A stretch of DNA of 64,000 nt. Origin: a bacterium. Its GTDB lineage: Bacteria; Zhuqueibacterota; QNDG01; DSAB01. Shown one piece after another: positions 9,162-18,906 of the stretch. Each line of letters starts with the position of its first letter. The stretch's first letter is position 1. Where the stretch lies: assembly GCA_011388275.1 (NCBI GenBank), contig DSAB01000119.1, forward strand, positions 105,285 through 169,284, given 5' to 3'. The position numbers and the translations under genes were made by a program. Under the pieces are notes generated by a model. It was not told the origin of the DNA, did no database searches, and was given only the letters and a program-made list of their open reading frames with translations.

Positions 9162-9635
9162 TTATTTGTGATATTTCTCACCCCGGATCAGGGTAAAACT
9201 TCGATAGAGTTGCTCCAGAAGAATCACGGGGACCATTTCATGTGGAAAGGTCATTTTCGAAAGGGAGAAACAATAATCACTGCGTTTAATGACCCTTTCC
9301 CCCAATCCGACGGCTCCTCCGACAATCCAAACCGATCGCTTAACGGAACGATTCAACCATTCCTGAATTCGATCGGCCAATTCAAGCGAACTCCATGACT
9401 CGCCTTTTCGGTCCAGAGCGATGACTACGCAGTTAGATTCAGGCAAGACACGAAGTATGCGATCCGCTTCCTCTTGAAGAACTCTCTGCGTATCCGTCGA
9501 TGGCTTGATTGGAGCCGGGAGGACTGATTTACTTTCAACCGCTGAGTAATGACGCAATCTTTGGATATAATGGTTTTCACCTTCCAGGAAACAGGCAGTT
9601 TTGGTTGTGCCGACCGTGATCAGAGAGATTTTCAT
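9162..9635 (-). CDS. rlmH: 23S rRNA (pseudouridine-1915 N3)-methyltransferase
   Basis: SPOUT-class methyltransferase that modifies helix 69 of 23S rRNA in assembled 70S ribosomes. The 157-residue length is typical. The C-terminal trefoil-knot region is well conserved: ALDRKGESWSS, FVIGGA-like IVGGAVGLG, SLSKMTFPHEM and the C-terminal LLEQLYRSFTLIRGEKYHK. The start overlaps the MerR-like gene stop by 4 nt (ATGA). It lies among other translation and rRNA-modification genes of the long cluster. Confidence 0.96.
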   Translation of the reverse strand: MKISLITVGTTKTACFLEGENHYIQRLRHYSAVESKSVLPAPIKPSTDTQRVLQEEADRILRVLPESNCVVIALDRKGESWSSLELADRIQEWLNRSVKRSVWIVGGAVGLGERVIKRSDYCFSLSKMTFPHEMVPVILLEQLYRSFTLIRGEKYHK

Positions 9636-10075
9636 GAAATCCGGTTCTCCCGTTCCTGATCGCTGCTTTGGAAATCACGTTCTCTTGGAATGTCCTCATC
9701 AATGATTTGAAGAAGATCTTTCAGGTCTTGCTGCAGAGACTTTATGGCGTCGTGCCATTCGGTTGTGTCACTCTTCTTTTTCTCTGGTTGAGTGTGTACA
9801 TCCGGATTTTTTAATACCTGATTGATGTCATCATCGCCGAGCCCTTGATTCATAAATTTATTTATGGTACAAACCAGCTCCATATCCGAGGGTCTGTACA
9901 GGCGTCTTCCTGTTTTGCTTTTTGACGGCCGTAAAGCGGGAAATCGTGCTTCCCAATCTCTTAGCTCCTGTGAATCCCTTCCTGTTAAACGGGATAATTC
10001 TCTGGATGAATAGTAAAGCCTTCTTATGGGCGGTCCGTTGAGTTCAGATTTTTTCACCACGTCCTCCCCAGACAC
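9632..10075 (-). CDS. MerR-family transcriptional regulator
   Basis: 147 residues with a winged-helix MerR DNA-binding domain at about 20-85: YYSSRELSRLTGRDSQELR, then WEARFPALRPSKSKTGRRLY and a helix containing DMELVCTINKFM. The C-terminal third is polar, rich in Asp, Glu and Lys and probably a short coiled coil for dimerisation; there is no effector-binding Cys cluster. It overlaps rlmH by 4 nt and lies 43 nt after the deacetylase gene. The target is unknown; being embedded in a housekeeping operon, it could be a global or autoregulatory factor. Confidence 0.8.
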   Translation of the reverse strand: MSGEDVVKKSELNGPPIRRLYYSSRELSRLTGRDSQELRDWEARFPALRPSKSKTGRRLYRPSDMELVCTINKFMNQGLGDDDINQVLKNPDVHTQPEKKKSDTTEWHDAIKSLQQDLKDLLQIIDEDIPRERDFQSSDQERENRIS

Positions 10076-10118
10076 AGAACCAAAGATGAACAGAGTTGAT
10101 CCGTATTGATTTATCGGA

Positions 10119-10913
10119 TCATCTTTTCCGCAGAAAACCGTTTTTCACCCATACCGTGCCGCTGGAAAATTCATTGATGAGTTTCAGTTTCCACATTTCC
10201 GGCACGATGAATCTCCCTCCCATTTTTGCCTTTAGACTGTTGATCCCATCAAAAAGATAATAAGCTTTTCGCTGCAAAACAAATGATTCATGAATATAAT
10301 CATGATTTTTTTTTATCAAAGCACATCCGCAAATATATCCTTCTTCCTGGCAACTATCGATAACACGTTGATTATACCGGCCAAATGGAAATGAGATAAA
10401 CCGTATCTTATTATTCAATCCGTCTTCGAGAATGCATTTGGAAACTCTTATTTCACGTATCAATTCTTTCAGTGTCAACCGGGTCAAATCCACATGACAA
10501 CAACCATGAGAGCCGATTTCCCAGCCCATGGAATGCAGCTGCCGTATCTGCTCCCAGCTGAGATGCCTGAACCGTTTCCCCCCTAAATTCACATCCCATG
10601 TATTCTCCCGGCCTATATATCCTGCAATTACGAACACAGTTCCGGTAAAACCCAGTTCCTGCATAGGCGGTACCGCGTGATCCATTATGTTTTCATAGGC
10701 ATCATCAAATGTCAGTGTCACAGCAGGACCGACAGGGATCTTGTTTTCAGTCAGTTTCTCAAGCGGCAGACTCGTATAGGCATTATCAGACAGGTATCGG
10801 ATGACTCGTTGAAACCGGTGTGGAGTCACCCGGGTGATTCCCCATTCAAATCGATCATCGACTTTATGAAAGGCCAGAATAGGATGATGATTCCTTGATT
10901 TCGTTTCCGACAT
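10119..10913 (-). CDS. Polysaccharide deacetylase family protein (NodB-like)
   Basis: Carbohydrate esterase 4 fold, 264 residues. NodB signatures are visible: TFDDAYENI with Asp70-Asp71, and His136/His140 in GSHGCCHVDL, which supply the catalytic base and metal ligands. No signal peptide or membrane segment is visible, so it would act in the cytoplasm or on a membrane-attached glycan at the inner face. It starts 3 nt after the aminotransferase stop. The natural substrate (N-acetylated glycan or lipid-linked sugar) is unknown. Confidence 0.85.
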   Translation of the reverse strand: MSETKSRNHHPILAFHKVDDRFEWGITRVTPHRFQRVIRYLSDNAYTSLPLEKLTENKIPVGPAVTLTFDDAYENIMDHAVPPMQELGFTGTVFVIAGYIGRENTWDVNLGGKRFRHLSWEQIRQLHSMGWEIGSHGCCHVDLTRLTLKELIREIRVSKCILEDGLNNKIRFISFPFGRYNQRVIDSCQEEGYICGCALIKKNHDYIHESFVLQRKAYYLFDGINSLKAKMGGRFIVPEMWKLKLINEFSSGTVWVKNGFLRKR

Positions 10914-10916
10914 AAT

Positions 10917-12110
10917 CTATCCAGGGTAAGCATTCAAACCTTTTTCAAGAATATCCATAGATCGGTTCAAAGCCTGAGAGTTGAGTACATAGGCGATTCG
11001 AGCCTCCCTCATTCCACGTCCGGGAGTTGCGTAGAAACCCGGCCCAGGCGCTATCATTACGGTTTCATTCTGGTCATGAAAATCCGTCAGCATCCATCGG
11101 CAGAAATCTTCGATATCCTTCACCGGAAAGGTGACCATCATGTAAAAGGCCCCCTCTGGCTTGACGCATTTTACGCCTTGAATCTTCGAAAGTCTTTGAA
11201 AAAGCGTATCCCTGCGTTCACGGTATTCCTCAAGCATGTCCGAAAAGTAGCGTTCACCGGTTTTGACCAACGCCATGGCCCCGATCTGCTCCAAAGTCGG
11301 CGGACAAAGACGTGCCTGCCCGAATTTAAGAACGGTTTTCATGATTTCTTTATTTTTACTGACTATGCATCCCACACGGGCACCACACGCGCTGTAACGT
11401 TTGGACAGACTGTCCACCAGAATGGCATTTTCACTGATTTCTGAAAATTCCATTATGGAAACATGTTTACCGGAAAAGCAAAACTCTCTGTATACTTCAT
11501 CGGACAGTACAAATAATTGATTGTGCAAGGCAAAATCAGCCACGATTTTCATCTCCTCTCGAGTGAGAACCGTGCCTGTCGGGTTGTTCGGCGAGCAGAT
11601 TATTATCGCGCGGGAGCGCGTTGTAAGGCATTGCTCCAGTTTTTGAATCGAAGGCAGCCTGTATCCGTTCTCGGGATCCGTCCCCACAGGAATCAGGCGG
11701 ATTCCGGCCATATGCGCGAATCCGTTGTAATTGGGATAGAACGGTTCAGGAACAATGATCTCATCCCCTGGCGAAGCCGCGGCCATCATTGCAAATAAAA
11801 CGGCTTCACTTCCCGCTGTGGAGATCATGCAGTCTTTTGGTTCCACTTCAATTCCGTTTTTGCGGTAATAATCGGCCATGGTCTTCAGAAATTCGGGAAG
11901 TCCGTTGGAAGGTCCATAGGCCAGAACCTTTTGTTCAAACGATTGCAGGGCCTGGAAAAATTCATTTGGAGTGGGTATATCAGGCTGACCGATATTCAAA
12001 TGATAGATATGCACTCCATGTGCTTTTGCCGCATCAGCATGAACGGCCAGTTTTCTTATGGGAGATTCGGGCGTGGATTTCCCGCGAAGAGAAATATCAG
12101 GAGACTTCAT
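10917..12110 (-). CDS. Class I/II pyridoxal-phosphate aminotransferase
   Basis: Fold-type I PLP aminotransferase of 397 residues, closest in pattern to the AspB/aspartate-aminotransferase-like subgroup. Visible are SPNNPTGTVLTREEM (about 173-187), the PLP-anchoring Asp204 in LSDEVY and the Schiff-base Lys237 in SLSKRYSACGARVG, with a C-terminal Arg in REARIAY for the substrate carboxylate. It is in the same operon as the M16 peptidase (17-nt gap) and the deacetylase. The amino donor cannot be fixed by sequence; alanine or aspartate are usual in this group. Confidence 0.88.
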   Translation of the reverse strand: MKSPDISLRGKSTPESPIRKLAVHADAAKAHGVHIYHLNIGQPDIPTPNEFFQALQSFEQKVLAYGPSNGLPEFLKTMADYYRKNGIEVEPKDCMISTAGSEAVLFAMMAAASPGDEIIVPEPFYPNYNGFAHMAGIRLIPVGTDPENGYRLPSIQKLEQCLTTRSRAIIICSPNNPTGTVLTREEMKIVADFALHNQLFVLSDEVYREFCFSGKHVSIMEFSEISENAILVDSLSKRYSACGARVGCIVSKNKEIMKTVLKFGQARLCPPTLEQIGAMALVKTGERYFSDMLEEYRERRDTLFQRLSKIQGVKCVKPEGAFYMMVTFPVKDIEDFCRWMLTDFHDQNETVMIAPGPGFYATPGRGMREARIAYVLNSQALNRSMDILEKGLNAYPG

Positions 12111-12127
12111 GAGAGCTTCCTCCTAAA

Positions 12128-13366
12128 TCATGCTGCGGTTTCGGAAATCAGAAGTGATTCATGGATACTCTGTTCCTCAAACAATTCTCGAGCCGTTTTC
12201 TGAATTATTACAGGAGTGATACTATTGAACCGGGCAATCGTTTCTTCCATCATCGGCACCGGTTGATCGTACAGGGCGAATCGAGCCAGTCGATCCATGC
12301 GATAGTTGACATCTTCATGAGCAAGAATCAAATGCCCCTCGATTCGTCGTTTGACCCGGTTCAATTCATCAACGGTTATGCTTTTTCGAGTCAGTTTATC
12401 GATCTCGGCGCGAATGCCCCTGATCACTTTTTCAGTATGTACCGGAGCCGTGCCTGCGTAGATTCCCAGGAGTCCCGAATCTTTCCAACACTCCAGAAAT
12501 GTGTAAATCGAATAGACCCATCCCCTGTTTTCCCGCAGCTCCTGAAAAAGCCGGGAACTCATTCCAACCCCTAATATTTGATTGATCAGAACCAACACAT
12601 ACCGTCTTTCATCAGCCATGGCAAAACCGGGAATGCCGATACAAAGATGGTTTTGTTGAAAGGGCATTTTGTCTTCACGGCGGATAGTCCCTCCAAATAC
12701 AGGAGGTTCGACCTTTTTTTCGGAACCCGCGGGCACATCACTTAAATATTTCTTCGCCAGTTGGATCAAAGACTCGTGGTGCAGTTTTCCGGCGGCAGTC
12801 ACCAGTATATTCTCTGCTGTGTAGTGTTCGGCCCTGTAGCGATCCAGATCCGAACGAAGCAGACGGCTGATACTGTCGGCAGTGCCCAGAATGGGCCTGC
12901 CCAAAGAGTGTTTCCCAAAAACTGTACGAATCAATATATCCTGAACAAGGTCTTCGGGTGAATCATATAGACTGTGAATCTCTTCCAAAACAACGGTCTT
13001 TTCCTTTCGAATGGCAGACGGTTTCAGCGTGGCGTTTAATACCAGATCGGACAACACTTCAAACGCCTCATGCATATGATCCGGCATTGTCCAGGAATGA
13101 AAAGCGATCGTCTCCTTTTCTGTAAAGGCGTTTAAGTGTCCGCCCAGACTTTCAAGGCTGATCGCAATATCACGGGCATCGCGCGTTTGCGTACCGGTAA
13201 AAACCATGTGTTCGAGAAAATGTGAAATGCCGTTTTGCGTATCCAATTCATAACGGGATCCCGCCTTTATCCATATTCCCAGTGCGACTGAATTCGAACC
13301 CGGTACACACTGAGACAACACACGAATCCCATTGTTCAGTAATGTCTCATCAACCCTGAAAAACAT
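12128..13366 (-). CDS. M16 family zinc peptidase (processing-peptidase-like)
   Basis: 412-residue pitrilysin-family peptidase. The inverted zinc motif HxxEH is seen as HFLEH at 49-53, with a downstream acidic helix (VVLEEIHS) that supplies the third ligand. It is a half-length M16B protein that normally works as a dimer or with an inactive partner; no partner gene is adjacent. No signal peptide is visible, suggesting a cytoplasmic location. It follows pnp by 7 nt, an arrangement common in many bacteria where the M16 gene sits after rpsO-pnp. Confidence 0.92.
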   Translation of the reverse strand: MFFRVDETLLNNGIRVLSQCVPGSNSVALGIWIKAGSRYELDTQNGISHFLEHMVFTGTQTRDARDIAISLESLGGHLNAFTEKETIAFHSWTMPDHMHEAFEVLSDLVLNATLKPSAIRKEKTVVLEEIHSLYDSPEDLVQDILIRTVFGKHSLGRPILGTADSISRLLRSDLDRYRAEHYTAENILVTAAGKLHHESLIQLAKKYLSDVPAGSEKKVEPPVFGGTIRREDKMPFQQNHLCIGIPGFAMADERRYVLVLINQILGVGMSSRLFQELRENRGWVYSIYTFLECWKDSGLLGIYAGTAPVHTEKVIRGIRAEIDKLTRKSITVDELNRVKRRIEGHLILAHEDVNYRMDRLARFALYDQPVPMMEETIARFNSITPVIIQKTARELFEEQSIHESLLISETAA

Positions 13367-13373
13367 GTCCGAC

Positions 13374-15464
13374 TCATCTCTCGCTGTCGGTTTTTTGCAG
13401 TACCTTGTGACTCAGATCCAGCTTGCCCTCTGGATTAATCTTCATTAATTTAACTTCAATTTCCTGCCCGACACGAAGATGATCTTCGACACGGTTGACG
13501 CGATGCGGCGCGATCTCGGATATATGCAGCAGGCCCTCTTTGCCGGGCAGAATTTCAATGAAAGCACCGAAATTCGTGATTTTTTTTACTTTGCCCTTAT
13601 AAACCTTTCCGATCTCCGGCTTTTGGACAATGCTTTTGATCAGCTCCATGGCTGCCATGCAGGACTGTTGATCCGCTGAAGCGATTTGAATCGTTCCGTC
13701 ATCTTCAATATTGACTTCCGCGCCGGTTTTATCGACTATTTCCCGAATCATCTTTCCGCCCGGACCGATAACCGCGCCGATATCGTCGATGTCGATCTTC
13801 ATGCTGAAAATACGGGGCGCATACGGAGAAATATCATCCTTGTGTATTTTAATCACGCTGTCCATGATATCCAGAATCTTCAATCGGGCTTTTTGGGCCT
13901 TGTCCAAAGCCTGCCTCAGAAGATCCGAGCTGATTCCTTCTATCTTTATATCCATCTGAAAAGAGGTAATTCCCGAACGGGTGCCGGCCACCTTGAAATC
14001 CATATCTCCCAGATGATCTTCATCACCCAGAATATCCGTCAAAACGGCAACCTGATCTTTTTCCTTGATCAAACCCATGGCAACACCGGCGACAGCCGAT
14101 TTGACCGGTACACCCGCGTCCATCAGCGCGAGACTGCCTGCGCATACGGTCGCCATGGATGAGGATCCATTGGATTCCAGAATATCAGATACAATCCGTA
14201 TGGTGTACGGGAACACTTCATCCGCGGGTATAACGGGTTTGAGAGCCCTTTCCGCCAGATTTCCATGTCCCACTTCTCTTCGGCTGGTGCCGCGGAAAAA
14301 ACGAACTTCGCCAACGCTGAAAGGCGGAAAATTATAATGCAACATATAACTCTTCCACGATTCGCCTTCGAGATTCTCGATCTTCTGCTCGTCTACACGG
14401 GTCCCGAGCGTCACGACCGTCAGACTCTGGGTTTCACCCCGTGTAAAGAGGGCCGACCCATGGGTTCTGGGCAGCACTCCAATTTGGCAGTCGATTGTTC
14501 TGATATCGTCGTAACCACGATTTCCGATACGTCTTTTTTCGTCCAGAACCATTTTCCGGACCAGCTCCTTTTCCACCTCGTGGATAGTCTCCTCAATGAA
14601 TATTTCCTGACCGGGATAATCTTCGGCCACAGAGTCGAAAATAACCCGTTTCAGGTTTTCAAAGGCCTCACGCCGCTCCATTTTGGGATGTATTTCCAGA
14701 ACCTCAGGAAGCTTCCTGATTGCAATCTCCCGAACTTTCTGAACAAGCCCGGTGTCGACTTCAATAGGGAGAAGGGGGCGTTTGGAGCGTCCCGCTTCTT
14801 TTATGAGTTCATTCTGAAGTGCGATAATTTTCTTGATGGCTTCATGCCCGAATTCCAGACTTTCAACCATATCCTCTTCACTGATCTCACGGGATTCGCC
14901 CTCAACCATGGCCAGTGCCTGTTCTGAAGCGGCAACCACGACATTCATATCGCCTTTTGTCAGATCCGAAAAAGAGGCGTTTAAAACATACCGTTCATCA
15001 ACGCGGCCGACCCGAACAGCAGCAATCGGCCCCTGAAAGGGAATATCCGAAATAGACAGCGCGGCGGAAGCACCGATAATTCCCAGCACATCGGCATCGT
15101 GCTCCCTGTCCGAGGAAAGAACCGTTACCACTATCTGCACTTCATACATAAACTCCATGGGCAGAAGGGGACGAATCGGACGGTCTATCAGCCTCGCGCT
15201 GAGAATCTCCTTCTCCTGAGGTCTGCCTTCGCGTTTGAAAAAACCGCCCGGAATCTTACCGATGGCATAGGTCTTTTCTCTGTATTCAACCGAGAGAGGA
15301 AAGAATCCACGGTATTCCGCGGGTTTTCGGGAAGCCACGGCCGTAACCAAAACCACGGTATCGCCGTACTGCACCACAACGGCACCATCCGCCTGACGGG
15401 CCAGTCTCCCTGTCTCAATCGTGAGTGTTTTGCCCTCAATCTCAATACTTTTCGAAATAATCAT
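13374..15464 (-). CDS. pnp: Polyribonucleotide nucleotidyltransferase (PNPase)
   Basis: Phosphorolytic 3'-5' exoribonuclease and degradosome component. The 696-residue product shows two RNase PH-like domains (for example [18 protein letters not shown] near 19-36 and [17 protein letters not shown] in the second), a KH domain with [10 protein letters not shown] and a C-terminal S1 domain ([19 protein letters not shown]). The domain order is canonical. It lies 145 nt after rpsO, with a long stem-loop between them at 15551-15580, as in many bacteria where RNase III processing and PNPase autocontrol act on that leader; autocontrol is inferred here. Confidence 0.97.
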   Translation of the reverse strand: MIISKSIEIEGKTLTIETGRLARQADGAVVVQYGDTVVLVTAVASRKPAEYRGFFPLSVEYREKTYAIGKIPGGFFKREGRPQEKEILSARLIDRPIRPLLPMEFMYEVQIVVTVLSSDREHDADVLGIIGASAALSISDIPFQGPIAAVRVGRVDERYVLNASFSDLTKGDMNVVVAASEQALAMVEGESREISEEDMVESLEFGHEAIKKIIALQNELIKEAGRSKRPLLPIEVDTGLVQKVREIAIRKLPEVLEIHPKMERREAFENLKRVIFDSVAEDYPGQEIFIEETIHEVEKELVRKMVLDEKRRIGNRGYDDIRTIDCQIGVLPRTHGSALFTRGETQSLTVVTLGTRVDEQKIENLEGESWKSYMLHYNFPPFSVGEVRFFRGTSRREVGHGNLAERALKPVIPADEVFPYTIRIVSDILESNGSSSMATVCAGSLALMDAGVPVKSAVAGVAMGLIKEKDQVAVLTDILGDEDHLGDMDFKVAGTRSGITSFQMDIKIEGISSDLLRQALDKAQKARLKILDIMDSVIKIHKDDISPYAPRIFSMKIDIDDIGAVIGPGGKMIREIVDKTGAEVNIEDDGTIQIASADQQSCMAAMELIKSIVQKPEIGKVYKGKVKKITNFGAFIEILPGKEGLLHISEIAPHRVNRVEDHLRVGQEIEVKLMKINPEGKLDLSHKVLQKTDSER

Positions 15465-15550
15465 TGAATCTTCTCCTAATGTAAGCAGGTCCGGCTATCC
15501 GTCCCGCATTTCGAATTCATGTCACCGTCTGTCATGAAACGGAGCCGATT

Positions 15551-15580
15551 GGCTGCATGAATCCGTGATTCTTCGCAGCC
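15551..15580 (-). promoter_or_regulatory. Stem-loop between rpsO and pnp
   Basis: On the minus strand GGCTGC, an internal loop, GAATC, a 3-nt loop, GATTC and GCAGCC fold into a two-part stem. No U-tract follows, so it is not an intrinsic terminator. Its place matches the RNase III-cut, PNPase-regulated leader known in Enterobacteria; function here is inferred from position only. Confidence 0.5.
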
Positions 15581-15609
15581 TGAACAGTCTTCGGGAACAA
15601 ACACGGCTG

Positions 15610-15879
15610 TCAACGCCGAATTCCCAGTTCTTTGATCAGGGAGCGATACTGTTCCAGATCCTCATGAATCAGATAATCCAGTAATCTGCGCCGTTGCCCC
15701 ACCAGCTTGAGCAGCCCGCGCCGGGAATGGTGATCCTTTTTATGAGTCTGAAAATGTTCGGTCAATTCTTTGATGCGCTCCGTCAACAGAGCGATCTGAA
15801 CCGATGTATTTCCGGTATCCTGACTATCCTTTCCGTATTTTTCAATAAGTGCGACTTTCTCTTCTCTGGACAAGCCCAT
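15610..15879 (-). CDS. rpsO: 30S ribosomal protein S15
   Basis: 89 residues, the usual length. It binds the central domain of 16S rRNA early in small-subunit assembly. The sequence is canonical: [50 protein letters not shown] and the C-terminal RRRLLDYL with Arg-rich end. It lies 9 nt after ribF and before pnp, the standard gene order. Confidence 0.98.
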   Translation of the reverse strand: MGLSREEKVALIEKYGKDSQDTGNTSVQIALLTERIKELTEHFQTHKKDHHSRRGLLKLVGQRRRLLDYLIHEDLEQYRSLIKELGIRR

Positions 15880-15888
15880 GCTTACCTC

Positions 15889-16818
15889 CTACTCATTCAC
15901 GGAACTTAAAAGTTGTTTAACACGTAATTTGTCCTCATTGATCTGCTCTCTCAATCGATCGACTGATTCGAACTTCTTCTCTTCCCGTATTCGATTAAGA
16001 AACAGAACTCTGAGTCTTTGTTGATATAAATCCTCAACCGTACCCAGAACGTGAACTTCGATTCCTTTTGAATGTCCATTCACAGTCGGTCTAAAACCGA
16101 TATAGCACATGCCGCTGAACGAACGCCGCCTGTAATGAACCTGAACGGCATAAACACCATGGCCTGGAATCAGTTTATCCCTGTCGCTGACACGAATATT
16201 GGCCGTCGGGAATCCGATTCGATGGCCCAGGCCATGGCCGCGAACCACCTTCCCCTCCACGCAATACGGACGGCCAAGCATGAGAGCCGCTTCCTGTACG
16301 AGACCTTGATGCAATTTACGGCGTATCCGTGTGCTGCTGACGGTTTCACCGTGAACCAGCACGGGAGGAATGACCGCCACTTTGAACCCGCATTGATCGC
16401 CGACCTGATTCAGCAGTTTCTCGTCCCCGGTTCGGTCTTTACCGAAAGCGTGATTAAACCCGATAAAGAAACAACGCACACCGACATTTCTTACAATCTC
16501 CATGATAAAATCACGAGGCGGCTGCGAAGCCAATCTTGGGTTAAATGACATGATCAAGAGCGCGTCAATACCCAGAGATTTCAGTATATGCTGCTTCTCT
16601 TCGAGAGTCGTCAACAGGCACAGTTTATCATCCCCACCGACAATCTTCTGCGGATGCGGTGAGAAAGTCAATAAAACACTTCTGCCCGTACCATTCACCG
16701 CACGGGTCAGCGATCTGATAATTTCCTGATGACCCAGATGGATGCCGTCAAAAGTCCCCAGGGTCAGGCAGGTCTCCTTTTCAAACGGAATTTCCTCAAG
16801 CGATCGATAGATTTTCAT
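15889..16818 (-). CDS. ribF: Bifunctional riboflavin kinase / FAD synthetase
   Basis: Makes FMN and then FAD from riboflavin. The 309-residue product has an N-terminal nucleotidyltransferase domain with GTFDGIHLGH at 21-30 and a later SSTRIR motif, and a C-terminal flavokinase domain with GRPYCVEGKVVRG and IGFPTANI. Both domains are complete. Its start overlaps the truB end by 23 nt. Linkage to truB and rpsO is a common arrangement. Confidence 0.96.
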   Translation of the reverse strand: MKIYRSLEEIPFEKETCLTLGTFDGIHLGHQEIIRSLTRAVNGTGRSVLLTFSPHPQKIVGGDDKLCLLTTLEEKQHILKSLGIDALLIMSFNPRLASQPPRDFIMEIVRNVGVRCFFIGFNHAFGKDRTGDEKLLNQVGDQCGFKVAVIPPVLVHGETVSSTRIRRKLHQGLVQEAALMLGRPYCVEGKVVRGHGLGHRIGFPTANIRVSDRDKLIPGHGVYAVQVHYRRRSFSGMCYIGFRPTVNGHSKGIEVHVLGTVEDLYQQRLRVLFLNRIREEKKFESVDRLREQINEDKLRVKQLLSSVNE

Positions 16819-17491
16819 GGCCGGTAAATCGCTCTTTCCATTCCCAGGGTGTCAGGGCCGATTCAATATCATAGGATCCGATAGCGGTTCTGCACAGTTC
16901 CAGAATCATTCCCCCCGTGCCCAGCATTTCACCGATATCCCTCGCCAAAGCCCGAATATACGTGCCTCCGGAGCAATGAACACAAATATCAATATCTGGC
17001 TTTTTCCAGCCGATCAATTCAATCTTCCGAATTGTCACCCGGCGGGGATCTCTTTTTACTTCGACCCCTTCCCGCGCCCATCGATAAAGGGGTTTCCCGT
17101 TTTTCTTGATAGCCGCGTATCGGGGAGGGATTTGCATAATTTCGCCTTCAAAACATTTGAGCACATTCAAAATATCTCTTTTTGTAAACGCTTTCACTGG
17201 CCTTTCTTCAATCACGGTTCCCTCTTTATCATCCGTTTCGGTTCGAATTCCTAACCGAACAACGGCTCGATAGGTCTTTTCGAACTGCATCAATCGGGAA
17301 ACCTGTTTGGTGGCTTTGCCCGTACAGACCAAAAGCACACCTGTAGCCAAGGGGTCCAGGGTACCCGCATGACCCACTTTTTTACAGTGAATCCATTCTC
17401 GAATCATTCGAACAACGTGAAAAGAGGTCATTCCAGATGGTTTGTTTACATTCAGAATGACACCTTCTTGAAATGGATAGACTTCATTCAT
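16796..17491 (-). CDS. truB: tRNA pseudouridine-55 synthase
   Basis: Forms pseudouridine 55 in the T-loop of tRNAs. Catalytic Asp46 lies in GHAGTLDPLATGVL; the N-terminal NKPSGMTSF and the later YRWAREGVEVKR are family features. At 231 residues it is shorter than E. coli TruB (314), lacking the C-terminal PUA extension, which is common outside gammaproteobacteria. It overlaps nrnA by 4 nt and ribF by 23 nt. Confidence 0.96.
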   Translation of the reverse strand: MNEVYPFQEGVILNVNKPSGMTSFHVVRMIREWIHCKKVGHAGTLDPLATGVLLVCTGKATKQVSRLMQFEKTYRAVVRLGIRTETDDKEGTVIEERPVKAFTKRDILNVLKCFEGEIMQIPPRYAAIKKNGKPLYRWAREGVEVKRDPRRVTIRKIELIGWKKPDIDICVHCSGGTYIRALARDIGEMLGTGGMILELCRTAIGSYDIESALTPWEWKERFTGHENLSIA

Positions 17492-18480
17492 TTTCCATCC
17501 AGGTACACGCCCAATTCGACAAGAAGGCGAAACTTGACCTCTTCAACATTTCCGTTGATCGTGCAGCCTGCCGCCCGGACATGACCTCCTCCTCCGAATT
17601 TCCGAGCCACGCCGTTAACATCCAGCGTATTCTTCGAACGGAGGCTGACTCGAAAACACCCGGGACTCTTTTCCAGCATAAAAAACTCCACTTCTGTTTC
17701 ATCCACAGCCATTAGATAATCCACAAAACCTTCTGTGTCGACGGGTTCAGCCTCTTTCAGAATTTCATAGGACAGATACATGCAGCATACACGGCCCTCA
17801 TAGTGGAATTCAACGGTTGCCAGGGCCGATGCCAGTCCCTTGATTGTCTGCCTGGACATGCGATAATATATTTTTTCCGCAATATATTCTGGAACCGCTC
17901 CGGATTTGACCATTTCCGCACACACTTCCAGGGATCTTTCACTGGTGTTGGGGAAACGGAAACTGCCGGTATCACAAATAATTCCGGTGTATACCAGGGT
18001 AGCCACTTCCGGTGTAGTCGGCATTTTCATGTAACGGGTCAGCTGATAAACGATCTCGACCGCACTGCTTTCCGAATCGTCCACCACATTGACATTTCCA
18101 AACCTCTGATTGCTTGCATGATGGTCGATATTGATCACAAGATGATTCTTTTTTATCCTGTCCTTGACACAGCCGAGCCTGTTCAAATCCGCGGAATCGA
18201 GTATGACAAGCGCTTCCGGGTTAAACAGATCATCCATTTCTTCGGCTTTTTGAATCGCTTCGACTCCGGAAAGAAAATTAAACTTTTCCGGAACCACATC
18301 CTGAATACAGATTTGAACCGTTTTCTTTTTATATTGAAGCAGCGCATAAAAAACCAATACAGAAGAGATTGCATCTCCATCGGGATTGATATGGGTGCTT
18401 ATTAAAAAGCGGTCATTATTATCAATGATGTCCTGAATCCGATGAAATTGTGAAAGAATCTTCTTATTTAAAGGCCGCAT
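17488..18480 (-). CDS. nrnA: DHH-DHHA1 phosphoesterase, NrnA type (oligoribonuclease / pAp phosphatase)
   Basis: Degrades short RNA oligonucleotides and often 3'-phosphoadenosine 5'-phosphate. The ATG at 18480 gives 330 residues; I prefer it to a longer frame (from 18516) because GGAG sits five bases before it and it avoids overlap with rbfA. Motifs: HINPDGDAI (30-38), DSADLNR (Asp95), NIDHH (118-121 region) and the DHHA1 GGGGHVRAAG near the C-terminus. Position between rbfA and truB is the typical one for NrnA. Confidence 0.94.
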   Translation of the reverse strand: MRPLNKKILSQFHRIQDIIDNNDRFLISTHINPDGDAISSVLVFYALLQYKKKTVQICIQDVVPEKFNFLSGVEAIQKAEEMDDLFNPEALVILDSADLNRLGCVKDRIKKNHLVINIDHHASNQRFGNVNVVDDSESSAVEIVYQLTRYMKMPTTPEVATLVYTGIICDTGSFRFPNTSERSLEVCAEMVKSGAVPEYIAEKIYYRMSRQTIKGLASALATVEFHYEGRVCCMYLSYEILKEAEPVDTEGFVDYLMAVDETEVEFFMLEKSPGCFRVSLRSKNTLDVNGVARKFGGGGHVRAAGCTINGNVEEVKFRLLVELGVYLDGK

Positions 18481-18490
18481 GAATCTCCAT

Positions 18491-18850
18491 TCAAGGTTTT
18501 TGCACCGGGGTTTCATCTTTCAGGCTGTCCAGCAGTAAATCGATCTTTTCTCTATATTCCCAGGATCTGTCCAGATAAAAATGCAAAACCGGAACATAAC
18601 GAAGACGCAGCCTTGTTCCCAGCTCTGCCTGAATAAAGGATGAGGCACGAGTCAGGGCTTTCAGCGTTTTTTCTCCCTCCTGTCTGTCTCCAAGAACACT
18701 GAAATAGATTTTGGCGTTTCTCAAATCTTCGGAAAGTGAGACATCGACAAGTGTCGTGAAACCAATCTCGGGATCTTTGACTTGAAACTTCAAAATCGAA
18801 CTGATCTCACTCTTGAGCAATTCTGCTACCTTTTTTGAACGCTTTATCAT
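18491..18850 (-). CDS. rbfA: 30S ribosome-binding factor RbfA
   Basis: Small KH-fold factor that binds immature 30S subunits and helps 16S 5'-end maturation. 119 residues, the usual size. It begins MIKRSKKVAELLKSEI and has FTTLVDVSLSEDLRNAKIYFSV and a C-terminal LRYVPVLHFYLD, all characteristic. It lies 56 nt after the DUF503 gene in the conserved infB-rbfA order. Confidence 0.96.
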   Translation of the reverse strand: MIKRSKKVAELLKSEISSILKFQVKDPEIGFTTLVDVSLSEDLRNAKIYFSVLGDRQEGEKTLKALTRASSFIQAELGTRLRLRYVPVLHFYLDRSWEYREKIDLLLDSLKDETPVQKP

Positions 18851-18906
18851 TTCACAAACAACCTGAATCTTTTAAAACCCGCAACAATAAGGGTCATGGT
18901 TTGAAT

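Noticed and set aside
14265-14927. A 220-codon open frame antisense to pnp
   Set aside because: PNPase is full length and canonical on the other strand.
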